From Candidatus Edwardsbacteria bacterium (GTDB lineage: Bacteria; Edwardsbacteria; AC1; EtOH8): 40,851 bases of DNA. The notes beneath the pieces are model-generated. The model did no database searches and was not told the origin of the DNA. It saw only the letters and a program-made list of their open reading frames with translations. Within the stretch, counting starts at the first letter, position 1; each line of letters starts with the position of its first letter. Both the position numbers and the translations under genes were made by a program. This document shows positions 33,501-40,627 of this stretch, piece after piece. The DNA is taken from the NCBI GenBank assembly GCA_018821925.1, contig JAHJLF010000069.1:1-40851 (forward strand), read 5' to 3'.

Positions 33501-33619
33501 GTTCAGATGATTCGTTAAAAATCTGGGGATCGGCCGATTACGTTAAACAGGAAAGAAAACGATCAAGTTTATTGGACAGCAGCATGATAAAACACAGCCA
33601 TTTCCAAAATATTTTATGA
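30509..33619 (+). CDS. Large HEAT-repeat / P-loop / beta-propeller protein
   Basis: A 1036-residue protein beginning at GTG, which overlaps the stop of the receiver gene (GTGA); an ATG at 30524 is an alternative. Residues 1 to about 230 are unassigned helical sequence. Residues about 230-415 show HEAT-like repeats (AAGSFIEKLKAGSPGLEIRE, VVAALLKLLKDDHLRVSEE). A P-loop NTPase follows with Walker A GDSGTGKTYF near residue 457 and a Walker B-like LIILDGW near 543. Residues about 725-1010 are WD40-like blades (TGHSDGSIRLWNQGEG, FSLDGGGKLTVWETG, ILTCGSDTGSDDSLKIWG). There is no signal peptide or membrane segment. Translational coupling to the two-component genes suggests it acts in the same signalling route. 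Function unknown. Confidence 0.85.
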   Translation: MKQSKMPTPRIKNIVSAFNQRLAEYIPSRMSFLDEQGRWQKDPGEVWEKASAELWYRLWEQATASGRPADFENLVTILASREADWRSIKKTFGQGPAASSPEAVLITFLNALCRLIEFSCYKNNASRPVAEWDQQGRRLSEEYALKTQEAYNRWGVAGQEDSRANALDRLADELLQGSEMFVKISRLIAEEDRLNRKIKGLLTGPSDPKLRSEAYELILEQLDGSVAWPVDRLQHMVRPCLGLLGNPDIPISSGIQYEATCILGKVRDRRCAEAIVDQLKLVDGKHDNLSSGLLYVLGRLEEPKAAGSFIEKLKAGSPGLEIREAIWALGKLEETPAPAIPFLVAQADNRDRDVKAVLAWALGRIGRARLREAGAVEPEVVAALLKLLKDDHLRVSEEALLGLKNLGLPELFNRLHMHNTAGKDLLSLQPSRQGLYELSETLWYLMEKQSPIVMAVTGDSGTGKTYFCQCLTNGFGRWAPKDILYLARDNADHNDIFNRMLGLKFLKKRVLPQFYQNYPLSEEDDRPEEYFEQFMKENRDKKLIILDGWRDDAYFHHLVNLFNEYEHLDVLLKFRAAYSTRRINLEEREGLLDNVTTCLSYVEEQNLRETRLHRDGRVLIYQLENSLPARPDREEIQGLFQQRKIESWGRFIRVGRFGQATGKMQSIHKNSGCQKEKIEIIKESSAVGEKLAIDPCEKPYIRRTSVNSKSTRYLLETIETEGISLNCIALMGPGQVAFGGKDGQVGVFSGPSNHLKYHTVPGGDIRQIAILGDEIWSLDGAGRLAVTSLKQGYYSNWGKNQPLVTAIASNRDQLIATGHSDGSIRLWNQGEGLVGSAKLSRKNIAAIAMGPGNRVFSLDGGGKLTVWETGKGLALSYNTGLAGGANLCRYPGGMIAIGRTGKGSKGITEIGIIDCLTGQMETLASDIEGEVASISAYFDGRLLVGLKGRPGNKNAGTLMIIKPGKNAPGYWLLPGHKIESRSCLSMGPQILTCGSDTGSDDSLKIWGSADYVKQERKRSSLLDSSMIKHSHFQNIL

Positions 33620-33685
33620 CCTGCTTTTAGGACCAGATGCTGCCCCCATTCGTGATGCTCCATAATTTATAGGTCAAGAGGAAAA

Positions 33686-34159
33686 ATGAGTGAATATTCA
33701 AAAATAATTATAACAACTTTGGCGTTTGTATTATTTGCCGGCTGCCGTCAAAAGGCCGAAAAAACTTACCGGCCGGATAAAACAGAGCAAGTCCAACCGG
33801 AGCGGCATGGGAGAATCAAGCTTACCGTGGGGCAGAGTGTCTTATGGGTGGAAGTGGTAGATAACCCAAGATCCCGGGAGCAGGGACTGATGTTTCGGAA
33901 AAGTATGCCGGAGGACGAGGGGATGCTTTTCATCTTCGAGTATCCCCAGATGCAGTCCTTCTGGATGAAGAACACCTTCCTGCCCCTGGATATAGCCTTT
34001 ATATCCGACCAGGGCGTAATTATCAACATCCTGACCATGAAGCCCCTGGACGAGGGGCCGCGCTATCATTCGCTGGCTCCGGCTCTTTATGTGATCGAGG
34101 CCAACGCCGGTTGGTTTGGGCAGAACGGGGTCAAAGCCGGGGATAAGGTGATTTTTTAA
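33686..34159 (+). CDS. DUF192 lipoprotein
   Basis: A 157-residue protein with a lipoprotein signal (TTLAFVLFAGC, Cys at about residue 19) followed by a single DUF192 domain (about residues 42-157). Family markers are VVDNPRSREQGLMFRKSMPEDEGMLFIFE, seen in parts as EQGLMFR and GMLFIFE, and then FWMKNTFLPLDIAFI and the C-terminal AGDKVIF. Proteins of this family are exported and small; their function is not established. GAGG lies before the ATG. A bidirectional terminator separates it from the convergent PilZ gene. Confidence 0.88.
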   Translation: MSEYSKIIITTLAFVLFAGCRQKAEKTYRPDKTEQVQPERHGRIKLTVGQSVLWVEVVDNPRSREQGLMFRKSMPEDEGMLFIFEYPQMQSFWMKNTFLPLDIAFISDQGVIINILTMKPLDEGPRYHSLAPALYVIEANAGWFGQNGVKAGDKVIF

Positions 34160-34224
34160 TTGCCTATAACTGCGACAACGCTGGCTGGCATCTTTGAACA
34201 GGATGGGCGTACAAAAGTCGAAAT

Positions 34225-34261
34225 AAACGAAACGGGGCGATATTATCGCCCCGTTTCGTTT
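34225..34261. terminator. Bidirectional intrinsic terminator between convergent genes
   Basis: A 16-bp perfect stem (34225-34240 with 34246-34261) has a TATTA loop, A-rich on the left and T-rich on the right. It can therefore end transcription from the DUF192 gene on + and from the PilZ gene on -. Confidence 0.92.
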
Positions 34262-34274
34262 TAAATAGGATATA

Positions 34275-34655
34275 TCATTTATCGGATTTTATCACCTTCT
34301 TCTCAATATACCCTTTCAGTAAATTCAAGTCGTCGGAATATATCTCCATAAACCGCACCCCGATGGTGTATTGTCCGTTTTTCAATGCGCTGCAACGCAC
34401 CACCCGTCCGATAGCCGCCAAATCATATTTGCTTTTGCCCCTGGCAAAATCAAGTTTTAACTGCAGGGTATCGTCTTTGCTTAGTTTTTTGCCGGAATGA
34501 AAAAGTATCCCCCCGGAGCTCAAGTTTTTCACCTTGGCCGGTTTTAAGCCGCTGGTGTCAATGATCTCCTTAAGGGCTTTATATTTTACCCTTATTTCCA
34601 CCGGCAGCCGTATGAACTTTCTTCTTTCTTTTGACTTGGCTGATTTTTTCATCAA
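34275..34655 (-). CDS. PilZ-domain protein (predicted c-di-GMP receptor)
   Basis: A 126-residue single-domain cytosolic protein. The c-di-GMP-binding signature is present as RRKFIRLP (R-x-x-x-R) near residue 12 and NLSSGGILF ([D/N]-x-S-x-x-G) near residue 44. The rest (IGRVVRC, YTIGVRFMEI) fits the PilZ barrel. It overlaps ogt by four bases on the - strand, so the two are expressed together. No diguanylate cyclase is encoded in this window. Confidence 0.88.
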   Translation of the reverse strand: MMKKSAKSKERRKFIRLPVEIRVKYKALKEIIDTSGLKPAKVKNLSSGGILFHSGKKLSKDDTLQLKLDFARGKSKYDLAAIGRVVRCSALKNGQYTIGVRFMEIYSDDLNLLKGYIEKKVIKSDK

Positions 34656-35161
34656 CGTATCCCTTCAATGGATAACAATTTTTTCTTGACGTTTATTCCC
34701 CAGGCAAAGCCGCCCAGCGAGCCGTCGGAGGCTATTACCCGGTGGCAGGGGATTACTATCGGCAGCGGATTGGCCCCCACTGCCTGGCCAACGGCGCGGT
34801 AAGCTTTGGGCCGGCCGATCTCCCTGGCCAGCATGCCGTAGGTCATCATCTGCCCGGGCAACAGGCCGGACAGCTTTTCCCAGACCTTTCTCTGGAAGGC
34901 TGTGCCGCGGCTAAGGTCTGCCTTGAAGCTGAAGACCACCGGCAGCCCCCGGAAATACTTGTCCAGCTGTTTTTTGATAGGTATAAAAGGTTTTTCGCTG
35001 CGCACCAGATCGTAATGCCTGATCGGAAGAGCCATTAGGAAGGCCAGCTCGGAGCCTTTTCCCGGAGCAATGCTCAGCAAACCCTTATCGGTGGCGGCCA
35101 GGTATAGCTGGCCGATGGGTGAGCTGTATCTGGTAAAGTATATTTTGGTATATCTGACCAT
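34652..35161 (-). CDS. ogt: Methylated-DNA--protein-cysteine methyltransferase
   Basis: This suicide DNA-repair enzyme removes O6-alkyl groups from guanine onto its own cysteine. The 169-residue protein has the active-site IPCHRV motif, the helix-turn-helix region TYGMLAREIGRPKAYRAVG and the Asn hinge in GANPLPI. The ATG at 35161 is chosen because GGGAG (complement of 35171-35175) lies 9 bases before it; a GTG at 35170 would overlap that site. Its promoter appears at 35184-35212 on the - strand, divergent from the mutase promoter. Confidence 0.94.
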   Translation of the reverse strand: MVRYTKIYFTRYSSPIGQLYLAATDKGLLSIAPGKGSELAFLMALPIRHYDLVRSEKPFIPIKKQLDKYFRGLPVVFSFKADLSRGTAFQRKVWEKLSGLLPGQMMTYGMLAREIGRPKAYRAVGQAVGANPLPIVIPCHRVIASDGSLGGFAWGINVKKKLLSIEGIR

Positions 35162-35183
35162 TTTTATCACTCCCGTTGCATTA

Positions 35184-35212
35184 AGAATAATTGATTAGCG
35201 ATATTTTGTCAA
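35184..35212 (-). promoter_or_regulatory. Promoter for ogt-pilZ
   Basis: On the - strand, TTGACA (35212-35207) and TATTCT (35189-35184) are 17 bases apart, 22 bases before the ogt start. The -35 element is a perfect consensus match. Confidence 0.6.
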
Positions 35213-35233
35213 TAAATAAATTAAATTAAAATT

Positions 35234-35262
35234 TTGCTTTTTTATATCCATAGTGTTATAAT
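35234..35262 (+). promoter_or_regulatory. Promoter for the methylmalonyl-CoA mutase genes
   Basis: TTGCTT (35234-35239) and a consensus TATAAT (35257-35262) are 17 bases apart, 50 bases before the mutase start codon, in an AT-rich divergent gap. Confidence 0.6.
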
Positions 35263-35312
35263 AATTGATTATAAGTTGTGAAACATATCAATCAATATAT
35301 TGCAGGGAAGAT

Positions 35313-37097
35313 ATGAAAACCGTTAAAATAGCAGCTAAAAAGAAGGGACTAAAAAAGCCCAGCCCGGTCAGTAAAAAAAAGACCGATAAAAAGGCTCAAG
35401 TTCCCGAACCGGCAGTAATTAAAAAAGCCCTCGTCACTGACGATCTGAAAAAGCAGATCGCCGAATGGCAGTCCAACAGCGTTGCTCCATTGCTGGCCAA
35501 ATATCCCGAAAGAAAAGAGAAATTTATACTCACTTCGGGGGCCGAGGTCAACCGGCTTTATACCCCGGATGATGTCGGGGAAGTGGATTATCCCAAAGAG
35601 CTGGGCTTCCCCGGGCAATATCCTTACACCCGAGGCGTCCAGCCAACCATGTACCGGGGCAAGTTCTGGACCATGCGGCAGTATGCCGGTTTCGGGGATG
35701 CTGCCGAATCCAACAAACGTTATAAATATCTTCTCGCCCAGGGCCAGACCGGCCTGTCGATCGCTTTTGACCTTCCAACCCAGATCGGATATGATTCCGA
35801 TCACCCGATGTCAACCGGGGAGGTGGGAAAGGTCGGAGTGGCGATAGACTCGCTTACCGATATGGAGATCCTTTTCGACGGAATTCCCTTGGACAAGGTA
35901 TCCACCTCCATGACCATTAACGCTCCGGCCTCGGTATTGCTGGCCATGTATATTGCAGTTGCCGAAAAACAGGGAGTTGGTCCGTCTCAGATACACGGCA
36001 CCATCCAAAACGATATCTTAAAGGAATATATAGCCCGGGGAACCTATATTTTTCCGCCCGAGCCTTCCATGCGCCTGATCACGGATATCTTTGAATACTG
36101 CGCCAAGGAAGTGCCCAAATGGAACACCATTTCCATTTCGGGCTACCATATCAGGGAGGCCGGAGCCAGCGCCACCCAGGAGGTGGCATTCACCCTGGCC
36201 GATGGAATCGCCTATGTTCAGGCCGCCCTGGATACCGGGTTGAACGTGGACGACTTTGCCAGCCGGCTGTCGTTCTTCTTCAATGCCAACAATAATCTGT
36301 TCGAAGAGGTGGCCAAGTTCCGGGCGGCCCGGAGAATGTGGGCCAGGATCATGAAGGAACGTTTTAACGCCCAAAAGCCCAGCTCGCTGATGCTTCGTTT
36401 CCACTCGCAAACAGCCGGGTCCACCATGACCGCCCAGCAGCCGGATAATAACATAGTCCGGGTAACCATTCAAACCTTAGCGGCTGTCATGGGCGGGGCC
36501 CAGAGCTTGCATACCAACTCCAAGGACGAAGCCCTGGCCCTGCCGACCGAGGAATCGGTAAGGATAGCCCTGCGTACCCAGCAGATCGTAGCCTATGAAT
36601 CGGGGGTGGCCGACACTATAGATCCCCTAGCGGGTTCGTATTATATCGAAGCCAAAACCAATGAGATCGAGAAGACCGCCATGGAATACATAAATAAGAT
36701 AGACAAGATGGGTGGCATGGTCCGGGCGGTGGAGAAGGGCTATATTCAGAGCGAGATCCAGGAGTCGGCTTACCGCTATCAACTGGATGTTGAGAGTAAA
36801 GAACGGGTAGTGGTGGGGGTCAATAAATTCATCGTCCAGGAAGAACCGATGAAAAATCTGCTTAAGGTTTCACAGGCGGTGGCCGAGGCTCAGATAATAA
36901 AAATAAACCAGATAAAGGCCAAGCGCGATAATATGGCGGTTCAAAGTTCGCTGGAAAAGATTCGCCAGGCCGCTCAAGGCAAGGATAATCTGATGCCGCT
37001 CATTTTAACTGCGGTCAAGCAGTATGCCACTCTGGGGGAAATATGCCAAGTGCTCCGGGAGGAATTCGGCGAATACCGGGAATCGGTGGTACTATAA
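35313..37097 (+). CDS. mcmA1: Methylmalonyl-CoA mutase, catalytic (large) chain
   Basis: With the separate B12-binding chain downstream it interconverts succinyl-CoA and (R)-methylmalonyl-CoA by adenosylcobalamin radical chemistry. The ATG at 35313 follows AGGGAAG and gives 594 residues. The first 40 are a Lys-rich extension ([19 protein letters not shown]) not typical of the family. The catalytic TIM barrel is clear: [57 protein letters not shown] (active-site His) and [19 protein letters not shown]. No C-terminal B12 domain is fused, as in archaeal and many anaerobe enzymes. Isobutyryl-CoA mutase is a possible alternative, but MeaB and the epimerase nearby favour methylmalonyl-CoA. Confidence 0.93.
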   Translation: MKTVKIAAKKKGLKKPSPVSKKKTDKKAQVPEPAVIKKALVTDDLKKQIAEWQSNSVAPLLAKYPERKEKFILTSGAEVNRLYTPDDVGEVDYPKELGFPGQYPYTRGVQPTMYRGKFWTMRQYAGFGDAAESNKRYKYLLAQGQTGLSIAFDLPTQIGYDSDHPMSTGEVGKVGVAIDSLTDMEILFDGIPLDKVSTSMTINAPASVLLAMYIAVAEKQGVGPSQIHGTIQNDILKEYIARGTYIFPPEPSMRLITDIFEYCAKEVPKWNTISISGYHIREAGASATQEVAFTLADGIAYVQAALDTGLNVDDFASRLSFFFNANNNLFEEVAKFRAARRMWARIMKERFNAQKPSSLMLRFHSQTAGSTMTAQQPDNNIVRVTIQTLAAVMGGAQSLHTNSKDEALALPTEESVRIALRTQQIVAYESGVADTIDPLAGSYYIEAKTNEIEKTAMEYINKIDKMGGMVRAVEKGYIQSEIQESAYRYQLDVESKERVVVGVNKFIVQEEPMKNLLKVSQAVAEAQIIKINQIKAKRDNMAVQSSLEKIRQAAQGKDNLMPLILTAVKQYATLGEICQVLREEFGEYRESVVL

Positions 37098-37170
37098 AAC
37101 AGGTCAATCCTCTCGCCGGGCAAAATCGGAATGAGAGGGGCAGATAAATTTTCATGGAGAAATTACATAT

Positions 37171-37560
37171 ATGTCAAACAAAAAGACCAGAATATTAATT
37201 GCTAAGCCCGGCTTGGATGGGCACGATCGGGGGGCTAAGTTCATTGCCCGAGCGCTACGGGACGCCGGCTTCGAAGTGATATATACCGGTTTGAGGCAAA
37301 CCCCGGAAGCCATTGCCAGTGCGGCCATACAGGAGGACGTTCAATGGGTGGGACTGTCCTGTCTTTCGGGGGCTCACAACTCCCTGTTTCCCAAAGTGGT
37401 GGAAATCTTGAAACAGAGGCAGGCGGAAGATATCAAGGTGTTCGGCGGAGGGGTTATCCCGGCCGACGATATACCGGCATTGAAGGAAGCGGGGATAAAG
37501 GAGATATTTACCCCCGGCGCAACCTCCAAGTCGGTGATAGATTATATCAATTCAAATTGA
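37171..37560 (+). CDS. mcmA2: Methylmalonyl-CoA mutase, B12-binding (small) chain
   Basis: The 129-residue cobalamin-binding domain supplies the lower axial His ligand to B12 in the motif [12 protein letters not shown] (D-x-H-x-x-G). Other family elements are [13 protein letters not shown] (S-x-L) and [13 protein letters not shown] (GG), with TPGAT near the end. GGAGAAAT lies ahead of the ATG. It pairs with the catalytic chain 74 bases upstream to form the split mutase. Confidence 0.95.
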   Translation: MSNKKTRILIAKPGLDGHDRGAKFIARALRDAGFEVIYTGLRQTPEAIASAAIQEDVQWVGLSCLSGAHNSLFPKVVEILKQRQAEDIKVFGGGVIPADDIPALKEAGIKEIFTPGATSKSVIDYINSN

Positions 37561-37663
37561 GTCAGTAAATGTGTTTTAAACATTGACAAACAGCATCCGG
37601 CCGCACTTGATAAATGGCGCAAAGAGATTTATATTTTTTAAACAATTAATTTTATAAAAACCT

Positions 37664-38653
37664 GTGAAGAACTTGGTTCAAAAGATACTGGCCGGGGATA
37701 TCCGCTCGATAGCTCGAGCGATAACCTTGGCTGAAAACGAGGATTATCAGGCTGTCGAGCTGTTGAGATCCTTATATCCCCATACCGGGCAAGCCTATTT
37801 AGTGGGCATAACCGGCCCTCCCGGTGGGGGGAAATCCACGTTGGTTGACAGAATGATCGCCTACTACCGGAAGCTGGGCTTAAAGGTGGCCGTTATCGGG
37901 ATAGACCCTTCCAGCACCTTCACTGGCGGCGCCCTTTTGGGTGACCGGGTAAGAATGCAGGCCCACGCTACCGACAACGGGGTGTTCATTCGTTCCATGG
38001 GCAGTCGGGGGCATCTGGGAGGATTGGCTGTGGCCACGGCCGATTCCGCCAAGATCCTGGATGCGGCCGGTTATGATATTATAATCTTCGAGACGGTGGG
38101 GATAGGCCAATCCGAAATAGAAGTGGCCAGCCAGGTGGACACCACGGTCCTGGTAACCGTGCCGGGTTTGGGGGATGATATTCAGGTGCTGAAGGCCGGC
38201 ACCATGGAGATCGCAGACATTTTCGTGGTAAATAAGGCCGACCGTGACGGGGTGGAAAAAAGCGTCATGGCTATAGAACAGCTGCTCTCAACCTGGGATA
38301 TGACCGAAGACGATTTCGTGCCGCCGATCCTAAAAGTCACCGCCAAAGATAATATTGGCATTGGGGAGTTGGCCCAAGCCATTGAACAGCATAAAAAGCA
38401 CCTTAATGATAGCGGCAAGTTTGAAACCCGCAGAAGGAACCGGGCCGTTACCGAAGTCCATACCTTGATCCTGAATCAGCTTGATAAGTGGGCCCGCGAC
38501 AAAATGACCAAGGATATCACCACTAGGGATAATATTGAGGAGGTATATTTAAAATTCATTGACCCTCATACCGTCGCCAGGGAGGCATTAAGGGAACTGG
38601 AGATGGAGACTATGTGGGATAAATGGGGACAGGGGGCCGACGGGGGAGGTTAG
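37664..38653 (+). CDS. meaB: MeaB/ArgK-type GTPase, mutase chaperone
   Basis: This G3E-family P-loop GTPase protects and reloads methylmalonyl-CoA mutase with adenosylcobalamin. The 329-residue length is typical. Walker A is GITGPPGGGKSTLVD; other motifs are IDPSSTFTGGALLGDRVRM, FIRSMGSRGHLGGL, the Walker B region IIFETVGIGQSE and the guanine-specificity NKAD. The start is a GTG at 37664 with no obvious Shine-Dalgarno; the 103-base gap before it contains a TTGACA at 37583. Position behind both mutase chains is the classical arrangement. Confidence 0.95.
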   Translation: MKNLVQKILAGDIRSIARAITLAENEDYQAVELLRSLYPHTGQAYLVGITGPPGGGKSTLVDRMIAYYRKLGLKVAVIGIDPSSTFTGGALLGDRVRMQAHATDNGVFIRSMGSRGHLGGLAVATADSAKILDAAGYDIIIFETVGIGQSEIEVASQVDTTVLVTVPGLGDDIQVLKAGTMEIADIFVVNKADRDGVEKSVMAIEQLLSTWDMTEDDFVPPILKVTAKDNIGIGELAQAIEQHKKHLNDSGKFETRRRNRAVTEVHTLILNQLDKWARDKMTKDITTRDNIEEVYLKFIDPHTVAREALRELEMETMWDKWGQGADGGG

Positions 38654-38763
38654 ACAGAAGCAAATCTATTATTGGACTCTATTGCCGCTGAAACATCCCG
38701 AGTATAAAATGTTTTTGACAATCCGATAGATACCGTCAGAGGGATTGGGAAAGGAAAGGTACG

Positions 38764-39819
38764 ATGATCAGGGAGTTTATGGAGCTTAGCTATTTTAATA
38801 ATCAAATATCAGATTATTTAATAAGCCTGGCAATTTTGGCGGGCTCCGTTATAATAATCAAAGTCGTGGATCTGATAGCGGTCCACCGGCTGAAGAAAAT
38901 CACCGCCCGGACCGAGAGCCAATTCGACGACCGCCTGGTTGAGGCCGTTGATAAAAAGATCGTCCCGCTGCTATACCTGGGGGCAGTCTACCTGAGCACC
39001 AAGAACCTGATGATTACGCCGCTGATTCAGAAGATCATCAACGTTTCCGGGGCCGTGATCCTGACCTACCTGGCGGCCAAGTTCATTCTGTCCCTGTCAG
39101 TTTATTCTGTGGAGGCCTATTGGAAGAAGCGGGGCGGGGAGGACTCTTCACAGAACGCCGCCTACCGGGGGATACTGACCATACTCAAACTGGTAGTCTG
39201 GGGTCTGGCCTTGATCATCCTGTTGGACAACCTCGGGGTTAAGGTCTCGGCCCTGGTGGCCGGGCTGGGCATCGGCGGCTTGGCAATAGCCTTTGCTGCC
39301 CAGAAGGTGCTGGGCGACCTGTTCAGCTACTTCTCCATCTTCTTCGACCGGCCGTTCGAGATCGGCGATTTCGTGGTGGTGGGCGAATTCATGGGGACGG
39401 TGGAACACATCGGGATCAAGAGCACCCGGATCCGCAGTTTGAGCGGCGAACAGCTGATATTTGCCAACACCGACCTTACCAATTCCCGCCTGCGCAATTA
39501 CAAGCGGATGATCAATCGCCGGGTGCTGTTCAAGATCGGGGTCACCTATGGTACTGATCCCAAGAAGGTGAAGGATATCCCGGGTATGATCGGGAAGATC
39601 ATCCGGGATGTTCCCTGCGCCATCTTTGACCGGGCGCATTTTTCCTCCTACGGTGATTTCAGCCTTAACTTCGAGATCGTCTATTACGTGGAAGGCGGGG
39701 ATTATCTGAAATATATGGACATCCAGCAACAGATCAACCTGGCCATCATGGAGGCATTCGCCAAAAAGAAGATAGAATTTGCCTATCCCACCCAGACCAT
39801 ACATTTAACTAAGATATAA
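38764..39819 (+). CDS. MscS-family mechanosensitive ion channel
   Basis: A 351-residue inner-membrane channel that releases solutes on osmotic downshock. About five hydrophobic segments are visible: LAILAGSVIIIKVVDLIAV, VPLLYLGAVYL, GAVILTYLAAKFILSLSV, ILKLVVWGLALIILLDNL, and the pore helix VAGLGIGGLAIAFAAQKVLGD. The MscS beta domain follows (RPFEIGDFVVVGEFMGTVEHIG, ANTDLTNSRLRNYKRM) and then the C-terminal vestibule. AAAGG lies before the ATG. It sits between meaB and the epimerase with no evident metabolic link. Confidence 0.93.
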   Translation: MIREFMELSYFNNQISDYLISLAILAGSVIIIKVVDLIAVHRLKKITARTESQFDDRLVEAVDKKIVPLLYLGAVYLSTKNLMITPLIQKIINVSGAVILTYLAAKFILSLSVYSVEAYWKKRGGEDSSQNAAYRGILTILKLVVWGLALIILLDNLGVKVSALVAGLGIGGLAIAFAAQKVLGDLFSYFSIFFDRPFEIGDFVVVGEFMGTVEHIGIKSTRIRSLSGEQLIFANTDLTNSRLRNYKRMINRRVLFKIGVTYGTDPKKVKDIPGMIGKIIRDVPCAIFDRAHFSSYGDFSLNFEIVYYVEGGDYLKYMDIQQQINLAIMEAFAKKKIEFAYPTQTIHLTKI

Positions 39820-39846
39820 AAAATAAAATATACCGGAGAATCAAAA

Positions 39847-40251
39847 ATGCATATCCATGGGATTGATCATATCGGCATAGCCGTGAAAAACCTCGAAGAG
39901 GCTCAGAAATTTTACACCGAAGGATTGAGCCTGGCGCTGGAAGCAACCGAGACGGTGGAGAGCCAAAAGGTGAAAGTAGCCTTCATTCCGGTGGGAGACA
40001 GTCGCATCGAACTGCTGGAGTCCACCGCGCCGGACGGCAATATCGCCAAGTTCATCGAGGCCAAGGGAGAGGGCATCCACCACCTGGCGCTGAAGGTGGA
40101 TAATATCGAAAAGGCCCTGGAGGAGCTGACTGCCAAAGGGTATCAGCTGATAGACAAGGTTCCCCGAGTGGGGGCCGGCGGCCACAAGATCGCCTTCGTG
40201 CATCCCAAGTCCACCAAAGGGGTTTTGCTGGAGCTTTCCGAGAGCCATTAA
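39847..40251 (+). CDS. mce: Methylmalonyl-CoA epimerase
   Basis: This 134-residue metal-dependent enzyme of the vicinal-oxygen-chelate fold interconverts the (R) and (S) forms of methylmalonyl-CoA. It opens with [21 protein letters not shown] (first metal His), contains [13 protein letters not shown] (second metal His) and ends KGVLLELSE (metal Glu). Family markers [11 protein letters not shown] and [14 protein letters not shown] are present. CCGGAG precedes the ATG, and the stop is followed by a terminator at 40399. It completes the mutase set. Confidence 0.95.
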   Translation: MHIHGIDHIGIAVKNLEEAQKFYTEGLSLALEATETVESQKVKVAFIPVGDSRIELLESTAPDGNIAKFIEAKGEGIHHLALKVDNIEKALEELTAKGYQLIDKVPRVGAGGHKIAFVHPKSTKGVLLELSESH

Positions 40252-40261
40252 AATAATACCT

Positions 40262-40600
40262 TGGTCATCCTTCATCCGGCCTTGCTTTGAAGTATCCTCA
40301 GGATGACAATTGCTGTCACCCTGAGATTGCTCTTGTGCTTGACAGGTTGAATGGGTGAGTAAGAATAAATGTTTCGGTTATGTAACAGGCTTTTAGCCAC
40401 CCAGACCGCATCTGCGGCCTGGGTTTTTTGCTTAGTCTTAGTCATCCTGAGATTGGCTATTTGACAGGCTCTCGAAGGATCTGACAGAATTGCGTTTTGC
40501 AGATAGATTCTTCGGTGGGAAAGCAGGCGGTAAAACTCAGAATGACGGGATCTGGGAATTTTATTGGTCTGTGGGGTTAAAAGAATCTCTCGCAATGACA
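40262..40600. repeat. Cluster of GTCATCCTGAG-type dispersed repeats
   Basis: The 376-base gap between mce and the last gene has several inverted or direct copies of a GTCATCCTGAG motif. Examples are CTCAGGATGACA next to TGTCACCCTGAG (about 40288-40324), GTCATCCTGAGATTGG (40441) with TCGAAGGATCTGAC, CTCAGAATGACGGGATCTGG (about 40536) and CTCGCAATGAC (about 40590). Such motifs are common mobile or non-coding repeats in many bacteria. Apart from the terminator at 40399-40429, I see no gene here. Confidence 0.6.
40399..40429 (+). terminator. Intrinsic terminator after mce
   Basis: ACCCAG (40399-40404) and CCGC (40406-40409) pair with GCGG (40414-40417) and CTGGGT (40419-40424) across a single A/C mismatch and an ATCT loop. 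Six T residues follow at 40424-40429. Confidence 0.85.
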
Positions 40601-40627
40601 AAAAGCAAAAACAGAGAGGGGAGTGTT

